Shown here: in pieces, positions 42,101 through 50,669 of the stretch
Layout of the letters: each line of letters begins with the position of its first letter
Numbering within the stretch: position 1 is the stretch's first letter
NCBI GenBank assembly: GCA_019637685.1
Contig: JAHBVF010000001.1
Coordinates: 186,001-250,000, forward strand
DNA: 64,000 bases
Direction: 5' to 3'
Source of the DNA: Caldilineaceae bacterium
GTDB lineage: Bacteria > Chloroflexota > Anaerolineae > Caldilineales > Caldilineaceae
Translations under genes and position numbers: made by a program
Notes under the pieces: model-generated
Databases searched by the model: none
What the model was told of the DNA's origin: nothing
The model's input: the letters and a program-made list of their open reading frames with translations, nothing else

Positions 42101-43927
42101 ACCAGACAGCGAAAAGACATAGCCGCCCGGTGCCTCAAAGGTGACGGTGTAGCTGCCGGGCTTCAGGTTGGAGAAGCTATAGTTGCCGTTGTCGTTGCCA
42201 TTGCCATTGCTGTTGGTGGTTGTGGTAGCAATCGGATTGGGATTGCCCACCTCGTAGAGCTTGACAGTCACATTTTCCAGACCGCTCTCGCCATTGTCCT
42301 GAATACCATTGCCATTCGCATCAACCCACACCCGGTCACCGATGGTAACGGGTTGATAAAGGCCAGCGTCTATATCTGTCCGTGTATCGCCAGAGATGAG
42401 TGTGATCGTGCCCGTCTTGCCTGTGCCGGGGTTCGGATCACTGTCTGTGGCTGCGGTGCTGCCTGTCGCGTTCTGGGTTGTTATGACATAGCCACTGCCG
42501 TTGGGCGCAATGAACTCAACCGAATAGTTGCCAGGGGCCAGATTGCTGAAGGTGTAGTTGCCATTGCCATCGGTGGTTGTAGAAGTACCTGTGTCAATGC
42601 CATCTTTGTAGAGCTTGACGGTCACACCTGGCAACCCACTTTCGCCGCCATCCTGAATGCCGTTGCCATTGGCGTCAATCCAGGCCCGGTCACCGATGCT
42701 GGCCGGTGTATAGAGACCCGCATCAATGGTCGGGTTGTCTTCGCCAGCACCAATTACAATTATATCTGTGCGACCGGTTCCGGTGTTGGCATTGCTGTCC
42801 ACCGAGGCATCATTGCCAGCACCTTTGGGGGAAAAAGCACGCCCGTTTGGCAGAACAAATTCTACGAAGTAACTGCCTGGTTGCAGGTTGCTGAATGTAT
42901 AGTTTCCATTACCGTTTGTGGGCATGGATGTGATAAGACTGCCATTGCTATCGAGCAATTTGACAGTAACACCGCTCAGCCCATTTTCGCCCACATCCTG
43001 AATGCCATTGCCATTTGTGTCCACCCACACCCGGTCGCCGATAGAGCCAGTGATTGCTACTTTGGCGTCGTCTTTGTCGGTGACGTCTGTGTTGGGGATA
43101 GGCGTGCCAAAGGGATCGGACGGCTTGGCGTGCACGGTGCCGATATTCGTGTAATTGCCAGTGATGCTGCGTGTAACAGTGCAGGTTGCTCCTGTATTGG
43201 GGGCATATGGACCTGCTTTTGTGCAGACAGTGAAGTCGTCGCTTGTATCGCCCGGTGTGCCGTTGTCATCCGTAATGACAACATTGATCAGGTCGATCTC
43301 GCCTGTGTTGGTAAATGTATAGGTGAAGGGGACATTGCTCGTGCCGGGAATCTGAAATGTACCGCCATCCGGCGCATTCCCCGCTGTTTTCACAAGATCA
43401 ATCGACGCTTTGGCAAAACCGAAATCAAAATCAGTACGATTTGCAATCGCGTTCGGCTCGATAACCAAGGCCGGATTCTGGTAGACTGTGCTGCCACTGG
43501 TCAGCACATACCCATCCAAAGGCTGCCCTGGCCCAAACATATTATCGGGAATTTCTACGTGATAGACCGGGCCACCAAAAGTGATCTGTACAAGATAATA
43601 GCCAGGCGTGGTGGTCGAGGTAACTGTGGTGGCAAAAATGGTGTCGCCGCTGTCCAATTGATTGGCGGTCGTTCCATCATCATTCCAGACCCGAACGAGA
43701 ACGCCTGGAATTCCCGGTTCGCCTGGGTCCTGATACCCATTTGCGTTAAGGTCATGCCAGACAAAGTCGCCCAGCGAGGAAGCGCCGGAAGGGGCATCTC
43801 CTGCTTGGGGTTCAGCTGCCGCGGCAGAACCAACACCAAGCAGAAAAACAATCATCATTCCGCAGAGTGCCAGAAAGATCGCGGATTTTGTGTAGTTGTT
43901 CCGTTTCATAGTTGCTCGCTTATTCAT
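39140..43927 (-). CDS. giant secreted SdrD-B / DUF11 / YVTN-propeller surface protein
   Basis: The 1595-residue protein has ATG at 43925-43927 preceded by AGGAGGG. The signal peptide is [19 protein letters not shown]. Domain order: SdrD-B-like unit ([20 protein letters not shown]); a DUF11-like unit ([20 protein letters not shown]); five SdrD-B units opening with SIGDRVWVD-type motifs and GIQDxGE; a Thr/Pro stalk of about 90 residues; two DUF11 units ([34 protein letters not shown]); a [19 protein letters not shown] linker; and a C-terminal YVTN-type beta-propeller ([20 protein letters not shown]). It should be a long extracellular stalk with a propeller head, probably an adhesin. The composition is lower in GC than its neighbours. 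Confidence 0.8.
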   Translation of the reverse strand: MNKRATMKRNNYTKSAIFLALCGMMIVFLLGVGSAAAAEPQAGDAPSGASSLGDFVWHDLNANGYQDPGEPGIPGVLVRVWNDDGTTANQLDSGDTIFATTVTSTTTPGYYLVQITFGGPVYHVEIPDNMFGPGQPLDGYVLTSGSTVYQNPALVIEPNAIANRTDFDFGFAKASIDLVKTAGNAPDGGTFQIPGTSNVPFTYTFTNTGEIDLINVVITDDNGTPGDTSDDFTVCTKAGPYAPNTGATCTVTRSITGNYTNIGTVHAKPSDPFGTPIPNTDVTDKDDAKVAITGSIGDRVWVDTNGNGIQDVGENGLSGVTVKLLDSNGSLITSMPTNGNGNYTFSNLQPGSYFVEFVLPNGRAFSPKGAGNDASVDSNANTGTGRTDIIVIGAGEDNPTIDAGLYTPASIGDRAWIDANGNGIQDGGESGLPGVTVKLYKDGIDTGTSTTTDGNGNYTFSNLAPGNYSVEFIAPNGSGYVITTQNATGSTAATDSDPNPGTGKTGTITLISGDTRTDIDAGLYQPVTIGDRVWVDANGNGIQDNGESGLENVTVKLYEVGNPNPIATTTTNSNGNGNDNGNYSFSNLKPGSYTVTFEAPGGYVFSLSGAGGDPAKDSNPNSSGQTGTIVMTSGQTDTTIDAGLYQPASIGDRVWDDLNGNGVQDGGEPGLKNVVVKLYKPGNPNPVATTATDTNGNYSFTGLVPGDYEVGFEAPSGYVFAPKGQGGDINNDSNANVGTGRTDTITLASGENNNTIDAGLYKPGSIGDRVWDDKDEDGIQESGEPGLDGVTVNLYVVGNPNPIATTTTDSLGIYGFSNLAPGSYVVEVVKPAGFFHSPKEQGGDPANDSNVNPGTGKTDVIVVISGTNDNTIDAGLYKPTGPTPTPTPTTPSTNTPTSTPTHTSTPTFTPTHTPTASNTPTASATPTHTPTVSSTPTATPTHTPTHTPTASNTPTITPTASNTPTQTPTPVGQPNYSITKRLIPSGGAEDGIVVVGSTVSYVITVINTGNTTLVTVPVEDTFDPIYLGYVNAIPLPDVVDNTNGKLRWNDITGAGTMQPGESKVLAVTFLTKKSTDLLANKQTINVATATGVQDNNGNTLPDKQSQAPVRITNPAIGINKTTTSPANGIVALGGEVIFTIRVENKGDTTLVKIPVQDIYEADVIEYVRTSISTPSINVSGNNGTLNWADVTTDLGDLAPGAFVEYTVTFRLISSRSTDNAISTGIATDENGDKVDPVFGQAPANVRPAGKYDLWAPMLLGVPPTPTPTGTPSGTGEPECPPAGCPVDTLIHPKGIAVHEGQQMLYVASRDTDSLIKYNPETNKVVAVVSAGDEPWDVVINEALGEIYVSNFASGDVWVYDATTLAVKKKISVGAEAALMEIFPDINTVAVVVRKLQSIAIIRDGNVVQYVSSGGTGPYGLASDKVNKQLIVTNRDTGNAWIIYQDGASWRLNDRSEMKNFGNTERTQPFEAAYNPNNNRIYITYMMPSGKWYVDVIEKRSMNSLLTMATLPVGDSGSDRSPNVGGTGLAINPDTNNLFVADTAAGTVTVIGPANTVVATVDVGVDPYEIAVNRKTQTVYITLRAINKLGKLADGF
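41020..41290. repeat. degenerate tandem repeat encoding a Thr/Pro stalk
   Basis: GTCGGTGT and related units repeat with periods of 6, 12 and 18 bases across about 270 bases, coding (on the minus strand) for the TPTHTPT stalk of the giant surface protein. Length variation between strains is likely. Confidence 0.7.
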
Positions 43928-44144
43928 AGAAACAATACCCTCCTAAGTAAGAAAAACATATCTGGCACTACCTTATCACAAAAGACTGACGGGAACTATT
44001 ACGATTTGCTGATAGAAATCAGGGTTGTTGGCAAAGAATATAGGATTTGTTCGCTGGGAACTGCTCCGGTGTGGCGCACCCGCCAGGAGAATATTTCTGT
44101 GCAAAAATTGTGGGGCGAGCGCGACACGCCCAAAGCCTGGATAG

Positions 44145-45236
44145 TTACTTCACTCGCTTGCTTCCAACATCTTTGTGGGGCATCGCAGCCCAAATCAGCA
44201 CGGCCAGACCCACCAAACCCAGCCCTGCCAGCGCAAACAACTTGTACAGCCTGCCGTCCAACACAAGCGTCAGCGCGCCAAAGACCGCGCAGAAGAGCCA
44301 ATAGGCCAGCACAATTGTTCGTTCTCCCAGGCCGATATCCAACAGACGAAAATGGAGGTGATCCCGTCCTGCCTGGCCGGGGGACAGACCCCGCCGCCGC
44401 CGGCTGTAGATCAGCCAGGCTACATCCAGCGCGGGCAGACCGATGACCAGCAGCACTGTCGCCAGCCGCGCGCCGCCGATGATACCCAGGCAGGCCAGGG
44501 CAAAGCCAAGAAAAAAGCTGCCGCTGCTCCCCATAAAAATTCGCCCCCGGAAGTTGGCAGGTAGAAATCCCAGCGTCGCCCCCAACAGAGCCACAGGCAA
44601 CACCGCCACACTGGCCTGGGGTGGATCAGCCTGAAAAAGCATATGCAGGGCCAGAATCGCACAGACAATCGCGGCCACGCCTGTGGCCAGCCCGCTTAGC
44701 CCATCCAGAAAGTTGACAGTGTTCATCATCCCGATAAACCAGAAAATCGTCAACGGGACAACGATCCACCAGGGAAATCCCCCGTCGCCAAAAAAGAGGC
44801 CGGGGGCAAAGGGATTGTTTACGTGCTTAATAAAAATCAGTCCGGCAATGGCGATCAGACCGGCTGCAATTTGAATGGCGTATTGGGGCAGTGCGGAAAA
44901 GCGGAAGCGATCGTCCAGCAGCCCGGCCCCGGCACAGAAGACGCTACCCACCAGCAGCGCGGTCAGACGGCGGCCTTCGTTGGGATCGTTGCGCGGGGGC
45001 AGCCACTGGGCAGCGATTTCAGGGGGGAGAAGGGAGGGCAAAATCAGCGTGAGCACCACTGTCAGCCCAAACGCGCCAAAAAGGGCCAGCCCACCCGTGC
45101 GGGCAATGATGCCCCGGTGACTGCGCCGCCCGCCCGGACGATCCACCAAACCCAGGCGATGGCCCAGGCGGGCAGAAAGCGGGGTGAGCGCGAAGGCGAG
45201 GAGGAAGGAGACGAGAAGGACAGTTAGGGTAAACAT
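44145..45236 (-). CDS. WecA/TagO-like undecaprenyl-phosphate sugar-1-phosphate transferase
   Basis: The protein has about 363 residues and 10-11 membrane segments. Family motifs are RLGLVDRPGGRRSHRGIIARTGGLALF, GAGLLDDRFRFSALPQ and FIGMMNTVNFLDGLSGLATG. The enzyme class transfers a sugar-1-phosphate from UDP-sugar to undecaprenyl phosphate, the first step in many surface glycans. The usual FMGDSGS motif reads FMGSSGSFFLGF and the HIHHRL motif reads DHLHFRLLD, so two conserved positions differ. The start is put at ATG 45234-45236, because the ATG at 45278 lies inside a hairpin; the longer start has an AGAGG site. Confidence 0.78.
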   Translation of the reverse strand: MFTLTVLLVSFLLAFALTPLSARLGHRLGLVDRPGGRRSHRGIIARTGGLALFGAFGLTVVLTLILPSLLPPEIAAQWLPPRNDPNEGRRLTALLVGSVFCAGAGLLDDRFRFSALPQYAIQIAAGLIAIAGLIFIKHVNNPFAPGLFFGDGGFPWWIVVPLTIFWFIGMMNTVNFLDGLSGLATGVAAIVCAILALHMLFQADPPQASVAVLPVALLGATLGFLPANFRGRIFMGSSGSFFLGFALACLGIIGGARLATVLLVIGLPALDVAWLIYSRRRRGLSPGQAGRDHLHFRLLDIGLGERTIVLAYWLFCAVFGALTLVLDGRLYKLFALAGLGLVGLAVLIWAAMPHKDVGSKRVK

Positions 45237-45248
45237 GGAGGGATAGGG

Positions 45249-45288
45249 AGAGGACAGGATGACCTTTGTTTCGGTCATCCTGTCCTCT
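45249..45288 (-). terminator. 16-base perfect hairpin between asnS and the WecA-like gene
   Basis: AGAGGACAGGATGACC pairs perfectly with its complement over an 8-base loop. It follows the asnS stop by about 8 bases. There is no T-run. It buries an alternative ATG of the next gene. Confidence 0.6.
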
Positions 45289-45296
45289 GGTCAGGG

Positions 45297-46640
45297 CTAG
45301 GGTCGCATAGACTGGAGCAGCCGGGGAAAGGCAATCGCCTCGCGCAGGTGTCCAATGCCACATATCCACGCAACCGTACGCTCCACACCCAGGCCAAAGC
45401 CGCTGTGAACCATCGAGCCATATTTGCGCAGGTCCACATACCACTCATAGGGTTCCATGGGCAGGTTGTGCTTTTCAATCGCGGCGATCAGTTTGTCCGG
45501 GTCGCTCATGCGCTCGCTGCCGCCCGTAATCTCGCCATAACCTTCTGGGGCCAGCAGATCCACACTGCGGCAGACCTCCGCCCGGCCCGGCTCCGGCTCC
45601 ATATAAAACGCCTTCACCTGTGTGGGGTAATGGTGGACAAAGACCGGTTTGTCAAACTGGGCCGCAATATACGTTTCGTGGGGACTGCCAAAATCCTCGC
45701 CCCAGGGAATGGGCGGGACCGCATCCTCGTAGCCAGGGACCAGTTCGCCTGCTTCCGCGGCTGCATTCACCATAGCTACCGCTTCGTCGTAGTGGATGCG
45801 GGGGAAGGGAGCCACCACCCGCTGCAAACCAGTGGTGTCCCGCTCCAGCAACTTCAACTCTTCGGCGTTTTCGGTCAGACAGCGCTGGACCACATAACTG
45901 ACCATTTCTTCCTCAATCTCCATCAACTGTTCCAGATTGCAGAAGGCAATCTCCGGCTCTACCATCCAGAATTCCTGAAGATGGCGGCGGGTCTTGCTCT
46001 TCTCTGCCCGAAAAGTAGGGCCAAAGCAATAGACTTTCCCAAAGGCAAAAATATTGGCTTCGTTATAGAGTTGACCGGTCTGGGCCAGATAGGCCGGTTC
46101 CCCGTGGAAATCGATCTCAAAGAGAGTGGTCGTTCCCTCCGCGGCTGCCGGGGTGAGGATGGGCGTGTCCATATTGAGAAAGCCGTGATCGTCCAGCCAA
46201 TCCCGCAGGGCGCGGATGACAGTGGCCCGCACCCGCAGCACAGCCCATTGGCGGGAAGAGCGAATCCACAGATGGCGGTTCTTCATCAGAAATTCCACCC
46301 CGTGCTCTTTGGGCTGGATGGGGTATTCGCCGGCCACCTGGACAACTTCCAGGCTGGCCGCGTCCAGCTCATAGCCGCCGGGAACACCGGGCGCGCGCTC
46401 GTTGGCAACGACTGTTCCCGTCACCCGCAGGCTGCTTTCCTGGGTCAGCTCTTTGGCCGCGGCAAAGTCCTCTTCGCTCACATTCTTCTTAAAGACCACC
46501 GCCTGGCAGATACCAGAACCGTCTCGCATCTGCAAAAATTGCAGGCGGCCTTTGTTGGTCTTGGCATAGAGCCAGCCCTGTAAAGTTACTGCTTCGCCGA
46601 TATGCTCGGCCATCTCGCGTATAGAAATTATTGGGGCCAC
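45297..46640 (-). CDS. asnS: asparaginyl-tRNA synthetase
   Basis: The chosen GTG start at 46638-46640 has AAGGA 8 bases upstream and gives 447 residues; the frame remains open to 46724. The N-terminal OB-fold contains [28 protein letters not shown]. The class II core has [54 protein letters not shown] and [14 protein letters not shown]. The close [12 protein letters not shown] motif and [11 protein letters not shown] are class IIb features; the [11 protein letters not shown] ending favours AsnRS over AspRS. It charges tRNA-Asn in the cytoplasm. Confidence 0.9.
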   Translation of the reverse strand: MAPIISIREMAEHIGEAVTLQGWLYAKTNKGRLQFLQMRDGSGICQAVVFKKNVSEEDFAAAKELTQESSLRVTGTVVANERAPGVPGGYELDAASLEVVQVAGEYPIQPKEHGVEFLMKNRHLWIRSSRQWAVLRVRATVIRALRDWLDDHGFLNMDTPILTPAAAEGTTTLFEIDFHGEPAYLAQTGQLYNEANIFAFGKVYCFGPTFRAEKSKTRRHLQEFWMVEPEIAFCNLEQLMEIEEEMVSYVVQRCLTENAEELKLLERDTTGLQRVVAPFPRIHYDEAVAMVNAAAEAGELVPGYEDAVPPIPWGEDFGSPHETYIAAQFDKPVFVHHYPTQVKAFYMEPEPGRAEVCRSVDLLAPEGYGEITGGSERMSDPDKLIAAIEKHNLPMEPYEWYVDLRKYGSMVHSGFGLGVERTVAWICGIGHLREAIAFPRLLQSMRP

Positions 46641-46709
46641 GTTGCCATTCCTTTGCCTGATGCTCAGTTTCGGGTGAGTGTTTGTGCCCGTTGCGGACAC
46701 AAGGAACAA

Positions 46710-46787
46710 TGAAAATAGAGACACAGAGAAATGCAGATTAAATCCGTGTGAATCCGGTCTTTCCGTGTCATCCGTGTTCTATTTTCA
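46710..46787. repeat. ATCCGTG-type repeat with terminal inverted arms
   Basis: TGAAAATAGAGACAC on the left pairs with GTGTTCTATTTTCA on the right, and between them are AATCCGTGTGAATCCGG and TCCGTGTCATCCGTG units. Similar AATCCGC pieces occur at about 54866 and 56030-56115. The right arm overlaps the stop of the 46785 gene. Confidence 0.55.
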
Positions 46788-47372
46788 GGTCCGGTCCTCT
46801 TCGCTGATTTCCTCCTCGTCATCCCAGTCTTCATCACCCGCTGTCCGCGTCACTTTGACCGGGCCAGCGGGCTGATCAAACCATTTGTCCAAATGGCCGC
46901 GCAACTCCTCTTGCAGCCGTTCGATGTGAACAGAGGCTTCCGGGGGGCGACGCCCGGAAAGAAAGGTAGCTTCGGAGACATAATCGCTGCCCGCGTCCCG
47001 ATAGGCCGGGCGCACAATATGCGTATGTACGAAGACATCCACCGGTTCCACGTAGTGCTCCGGCTCCGGGGCCACAGGAGGCAACTTCTCGGTCTGTTCC
47101 TGGCGGCGCTGTCTGCGGCTGGACGAAGAGCGCCGTTTGTTGCTGTTGTTGGAACGCCGTCGCTTGCGGCGTTTCTCCTGTCCTTCGCTCTTTGCTTCCG
47201 CGGGACGCTCGCTCTGGGATTGGGCCGCGGGCTGGCTTTTGTCCTGCTCTTTCGCTCCCTGGCCCTCCTTGCCGCCACCAGACCCTTTGCGTCGGCGGCG
47301 GAAATAGCGGCGATTTTTACTTTTGCCGCCCTGGGATTTTTCGTTGCCACCACTCTTCTGTTCTTCTGCCAT
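46785..47372 (-). CDS. basic low-complexity protein, possibly nucleic-acid binding
   Basis: The 195-residue protein has a very basic first half rich in Lys, Arg, Gly, Ser and Gln (for example KNRRYFRRRRKGSGGGKEGQ and KRRKRRRSNNSNKRR). A more ordered second half follows: EHYVEPVDVFVHTHIVRPAYRD, and an acidic end (DEDWDDEEEISEEDRT). The charge pattern suggests RNA or ribosome contact, similar to basic tails on other bacterial RNA-binding proteins. No family is recognised and no signal peptide is present. It lies between asnS and a GT4 gene with about 70 bases on the downstream side. Function unknown. Confidence 0.6.
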   Translation of the reverse strand: MAEEQKSGGNEKSQGGKSKNRRYFRRRRKGSGGGKEGQGAKEQDKSQPAAQSQSERPAEAKSEGQEKRRKRRRSNNSNKRRSSSSRRQRRQEQTEKLPPVAPEPEHYVEPVDVFVHTHIVRPAYRDAGSDYVSEATFLSGRRPPEASVHIERLQEELRGHLDKWFDQPAGPVKVTRTAGDEDWDDEEEISEEDRT

Positions 47373-47439
47373 CGTTCATTTCCCTTCTCTCTCAGCAAGC
47401 AACGCTACTATCCCACGTCACTGTCTCACGCCACGTTAA

Positions 47440-48588
47440 TTACAAACCGGCCACTTCCCGATAGACCGCCACTGTCTCTGCCGCGCATTGCTCCCAGCGG
47501 AAACGGGCTGCCTGACGCACACCCCGCCGCCGCAATTCATCCGCCAGCCCCGGCTCCGCCAAGATTCGTTCCACCGCGCCGGCCAGGGCTTCGTCATCCA
47601 TCGCGGGCACAAGCAGGGCCGCGTCCCCCGCCACTTCGGGCAAGCTGCTGCTGTCGGCACAGACCACCGGTGTGCGGCAGGCCATAGCTTCCAAAACCGG
47701 AAATCCAAAGCCCTCGTACAGACTGGGCAGTAGCAATACGTCGGCCCCGGCATAGAGCGCGGGCAATTCCGCGTCCGGGACCCGCCCGGCAAAGGAGACA
47801 TCGCCGGTCAGCCCCAGTCCCTCCACCAACTGGCGCACCGGCTCAAAAAGCCAGCCCTGGCCACCGGAGATCAACAATCGGTGGGGATAGCCCCGCTCTT
47901 TCAATCGGGCCAGCGCCCGCATGGCTGTGCTGTGATTCTTGCGGGGTTCCAGCGTGCCCACCATCAACAGATAGGGTCGCTCCGGGCTATACTTCTGGCG
48001 GACGCGGGCCACTTCTGGCGGGCCAATGGGGGCGAATCGGCTGTCGATCCCCTCGTAAACTACCCGGATTTTGGATTCTGGTGTTCCATAGCGGCTCACC
48101 AAATCCCGCCGGGTCTGCTGGCTGACTGCAATGATAGCATCTGCGGCCCGCACAAACAAAGGCATTGCCACCCGCAGAAATGTCCGGTTGGTGCGGGTGT
48201 GATGTTGGGGAAAGGCTTCAAAGATCAGATCGTGTACAGTCAGCACAGCGGGCCGGGCCAATCCCGGCAGCAGATGTTCGCTGGCGTGGAAGAGATCGCC
48301 CCTGGGCAGCGCCTTTTCCAGCCGGGGAAATCCCACCAGTTGGCTTGCCAATGCGCCCAGCCGCCACCCATACGGCCCCCGCTCTGTGGTGACGGTCTGT
48401 GCTCCTGCCAGGCTGGCGGGCAGTTGGTGGCCGCTGTGCCGGTTATAAAAAAGAGTCAGATCGATCTCCTCCCCGTGCCCCGCCAGCAGGTGAGACGCCA
48501 GCCGCTCCGCGTAGCGGGCCAACCCCGCGTTCTGATGCACAGCCGGGCCAACATCCAGCACCACCCGGGGTTTAGAGGCCGCGCCCAT
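47440..48588 (-). CDS. GT4-family glycosyltransferase
   Basis: The ATG at 48586-48588 overlaps the uridine kinase stop (TGATG) and gives 382 residues. Family features: RVVLDVGPAVHQNAGLARYAE, PAVLTVHDLIFEAFPQHH, AADAIIAVSQQTRRDL, YLLMVGTLEPRKNHSTAMRA, LLLPSLYEGFGFPVLEAMAC and SSSLPEVAGDAALLVPAMDD. The last segment is what the truncated GT4 at 10666 lacks. It resembles mannosyl/glucosyltransferases of surface polysaccharide synthesis. It is translationally coupled to udk. Confidence 0.85.
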   Translation of the reverse strand: MGAASKPRVVLDVGPAVHQNAGLARYAERLASHLLAGHGEEIDLTLFYNRHSGHQLPASLAGAQTVTTERGPYGWRLGALASQLVGFPRLEKALPRGDLFHASEHLLPGLARPAVLTVHDLIFEAFPQHHTRTNRTFLRVAMPLFVRAADAIIAVSQQTRRDLVSRYGTPESKIRVVYEGIDSRFAPIGPPEVARVRQKYSPERPYLLMVGTLEPRKNHSTAMRALARLKERGYPHRLLISGGQGWLFEPVRQLVEGLGLTGDVSFAGRVPDAELPALYAGADVLLLPSLYEGFGFPVLEAMACRTPVVCADSSSLPEVAGDAALLVPAMDDEALAGAVERILAEPGLADELRRRGVRQAARFRWEQCAAETVAVYREVAGL

Positions 48589-49244
48589 CAACCCGCCTCG
48601 TCCAGCAGCTTTTGCACCCGGCTGATAATCATCTCCATTGCCACCTGATTGCGCCCACCCTCCGGCACAATCACATTCGCATAGCGCTTGCTCGGTTCCA
48701 CAAACTCCAGATGCATAGGCCGCACAGTCTTCAAATATTGCTCCACCACCGAATCCAGCGAACGTCCCCGCTCAAACATATCCCGGCGCAGGCGACGGAT
48801 GAAGCGGATGTCCGCGTCGGTGTCCACAAAAATGCGAATGTCCATCAGTTCCCGCAGGGCACGCTCAGCGAAAATAAGAATCCCCTCCACCAGCACGACC
48901 GGCGCGGCATCCACCCGCCGGCTCTCGGCCCGGCGGCTATAGGTGGCAAAGTCGTAGATAGGCACATCCACTGCTTCTCCCCGGCGCAGGGAAAGCAGAT
49001 GCGTTACCAACAAAGGCGTATCCAGACTTTGCGGATGGTCGTAGTTGCGTGTGGCCCGCTCGGCCAAAGAGAGGTGGCTTTCTTCGCGATAGTAGCTGTC
49101 GTGCTGCAAAAATGCAATCTGATGGGGACTGATGCAGGCGAGAATCTGCTCGCTGACCGTCGTTTTGCCGCTGGCTGTGCCCCCGGCCACGCCAATCACA
49201 ATCGGCAGCGGCGTCAGTTGGTCAACGGATATCCCCTGGCCCAT
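48588..49244 (-). CDS. udk: uridine kinase
   Basis: From ATG at 49242-49244 (overlapping the ResB stop by one base, TGATG) the protein has 218 residues, the usual length for Udk. Walker A is GVAGGTASGKTT at residues 18-29. The family follows with FLQHDSYYREESHLSLAERA, NYDHPQSLDTPLLVTHL, VPIYDFATYSRR and VVLVEGILIFAERALRELMDIRIFVDTDADIRFIRRLRRD (shown here only to mark order). It phosphorylates uridine and cytidine for pyrimidine salvage and would feed UTP for UDP-sugars. The operon order is resB, udk, GT4. Confidence 0.92.
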   Translation of the reverse strand: MGQGISVDQLTPLPIVIGVAGGTASGKTTVSEQILACISPHQIAFLQHDSYYREESHLSLAERATRNYDHPQSLDTPLLVTHLLSLRRGEAVDVPIYDFATYSRRAESRRVDAAPVVLVEGILIFAERALRELMDIRIFVDTDADIRFIRRLRRDMFERGRSLDSVVEQYLKTVRPMHLEFVEPSKRYANVIVPEGGRNQVAMEMIISRVQKLLDEAG

Positions 49245-50659
49245 CAAACTTCTATCCTTCCTTCCAGTTCGGTCAGCGGTTCGGGGCTGCTGCTCTGCAC
49301 CACCAGCACAGAGCGATCCCCCGGCCAGACGCCAAGCTGCACCAGGGCAAAGAAGGGGCGGCGCACATAGCCAACACCCCCGATCAAGGCCAGGACCAGC
49401 GCGGCCCACAGCAGGCCATCCCCCGGCAAATAGCGGATGCCCACTGTCAGCCCGGGCAAAAAACGCAGACGGATGGTAACTTCCTGCCCAGCCTGCTCCC
49501 CCTGGATGAGCGGAATCGCCCAGCTTTCGTTCTGGCTGATCTCAGAGCGGGTCACCGCACCGCTTGTGCCCGTAATCGTCTCCACCAGAAACCGGCCCTC
49601 TTCTGCCAGCCGCACCAGCCGCAAGCCCATATCCGCATCGGGGATCAGCACAGACTCCTCGCTGCCCGGCGCGGGAAAGACAAAGCCAATGCGGTCGGTG
49701 GTCCCGTTGTCGCCGGGGAGCAACAGTGTGCCTGGCCTGTCGCTTTCCAGAAAAATGCCCGGCACAGTGGGCTGCATGTGGATGGTTGTATTGTTCAGGC
49801 GGGCAGTCTGGGTTCGCCCCACTGCCAGCAATTGGGTGGCATCGCCCAATTCCACCTGCAACGCCGCGTTCTGGCTCCCGCCTTCCCCCAGGACACTGTA
49901 GCGCAGGTGAAGCCCCTGCCGGGGGAAACGAAATTCACTGCCCGGCGCGAGAGGAGGGGGTGTCACCTCCCAGCCAAAATTGGTGCCACCCCACAGAACC
50001 GCCAGGGCCAGCAAAATCCCCGCCAGCAGCAGGGGGCGCAGATAATAGGCCCAGGTGTGGCCCTGGACCAGCCAGCGCAGTTCGCCATCTGTCTGTGTGC
50101 GGCGCACCAGCACCGATGGGCTGGCATCAAAGCGATCGCCCAGTCGCCCGCCGATGGCGTCGGACATACGCGCGAAAGGCTGGGCCAGCCCGGAGCGGGA
50201 GCGGAAGACAAGGCCCCCGCCGGGCACAGGCAGGGGTTCCCCCGGCCCATCCGTGGCCGCGCCCAGCAGCCCGGGCAGCCGTCGGCTGCGATGGATGTCG
50301 GCCATCTGTTCGCCCAGATGGACAAAAAGCAGCAGTCCCAGCACAGCCAGCCCACCCCGGATCAGCGGGCTGTGGATCAGATCAAAGAGGCCCAGGCCGT
50401 TGAGCAGCGTGCCCAGACTGCCGTATTCGTTGCGGATGGAGAGCAGCCAGCGGGTTGCGCCCGCCGGGTCATCGGCAAATTGGCCGGGCAATTGGGGCAG
50501 GGCCACGCCGATCAGCACCAGCAGCAGCAGAAAGAGGGCCGCGGCCACCAGCAACAGCGGGTGGCGCAGCGTCTCCCAAAAGAGCAGAAACGGACCCCGG
50601 CCCGGGGCAGGTGTCGGCTTCGCCTTCGATGTAGAATTGCCAGAGATGGATTCAACCAT
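49244..50659 (-). CDS. ResB-like cytochrome c biogenesis membrane protein
   Basis: The 471-residue protein has four to five membrane segments: HPLLLVAAALFLLLLVLIGVAL and GGLAVLGLLLFVHLG at the N-terminus, YYLRPLLLAGILLALAVL in the middle and WAALVLALIGGVGYV near the end. Between them is a large extracellular beta-rich part. This layout and the WxxLRHPLLL start match ResB, which with ResC (CcmF/CcsA-like) delivers haem to apocytochrome c. ResC is not in the window. The ATG is followed by a Pro/Ser-rich 25-residue N-terminus. It is transcribed with udk and the GT4 gene, 10 bases after the DinG-like gene. Confidence 0.7.
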   Translation of the reverse strand: MVESISGNSTSKAKPTPAPGRGPFLLFWETLRHPLLLVAAALFLLLLVLIGVALPQLPGQFADDPAGATRWLLSIRNEYGSLGTLLNGLGLFDLIHSPLIRGGLAVLGLLLFVHLGEQMADIHRSRRLPGLLGAATDGPGEPLPVPGGGLVFRSRSGLAQPFARMSDAIGGRLGDRFDASPSVLVRRTQTDGELRWLVQGHTWAYYLRPLLLAGILLALAVLWGGTNFGWEVTPPPLAPGSEFRFPRQGLHLRYSVLGEGGSQNAALQVELGDATQLLAVGRTQTARLNNTTIHMQPTVPGIFLESDRPGTLLLPGDNGTTDRIGFVFPAPGSEESVLIPDADMGLRLVRLAEEGRFLVETITGTSGAVTRSEISQNESWAIPLIQGEQAGQEVTIRLRFLPGLTVGIRYLPGDGLLWAALVLALIGGVGYVRRPFFALVQLGVWPGDRSVLVVQSSSPEPLTELEGRIEV

Positions 50660-50669
50660 CAGAGATTCC

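Noticed and set aside
39740-44446. 1568-residue open frame on the plus strand
   Set aside because: It is antisense to the giant surface protein. It is open because of the repeated sequence, has no recognised domain, and lacks a ribosome site.
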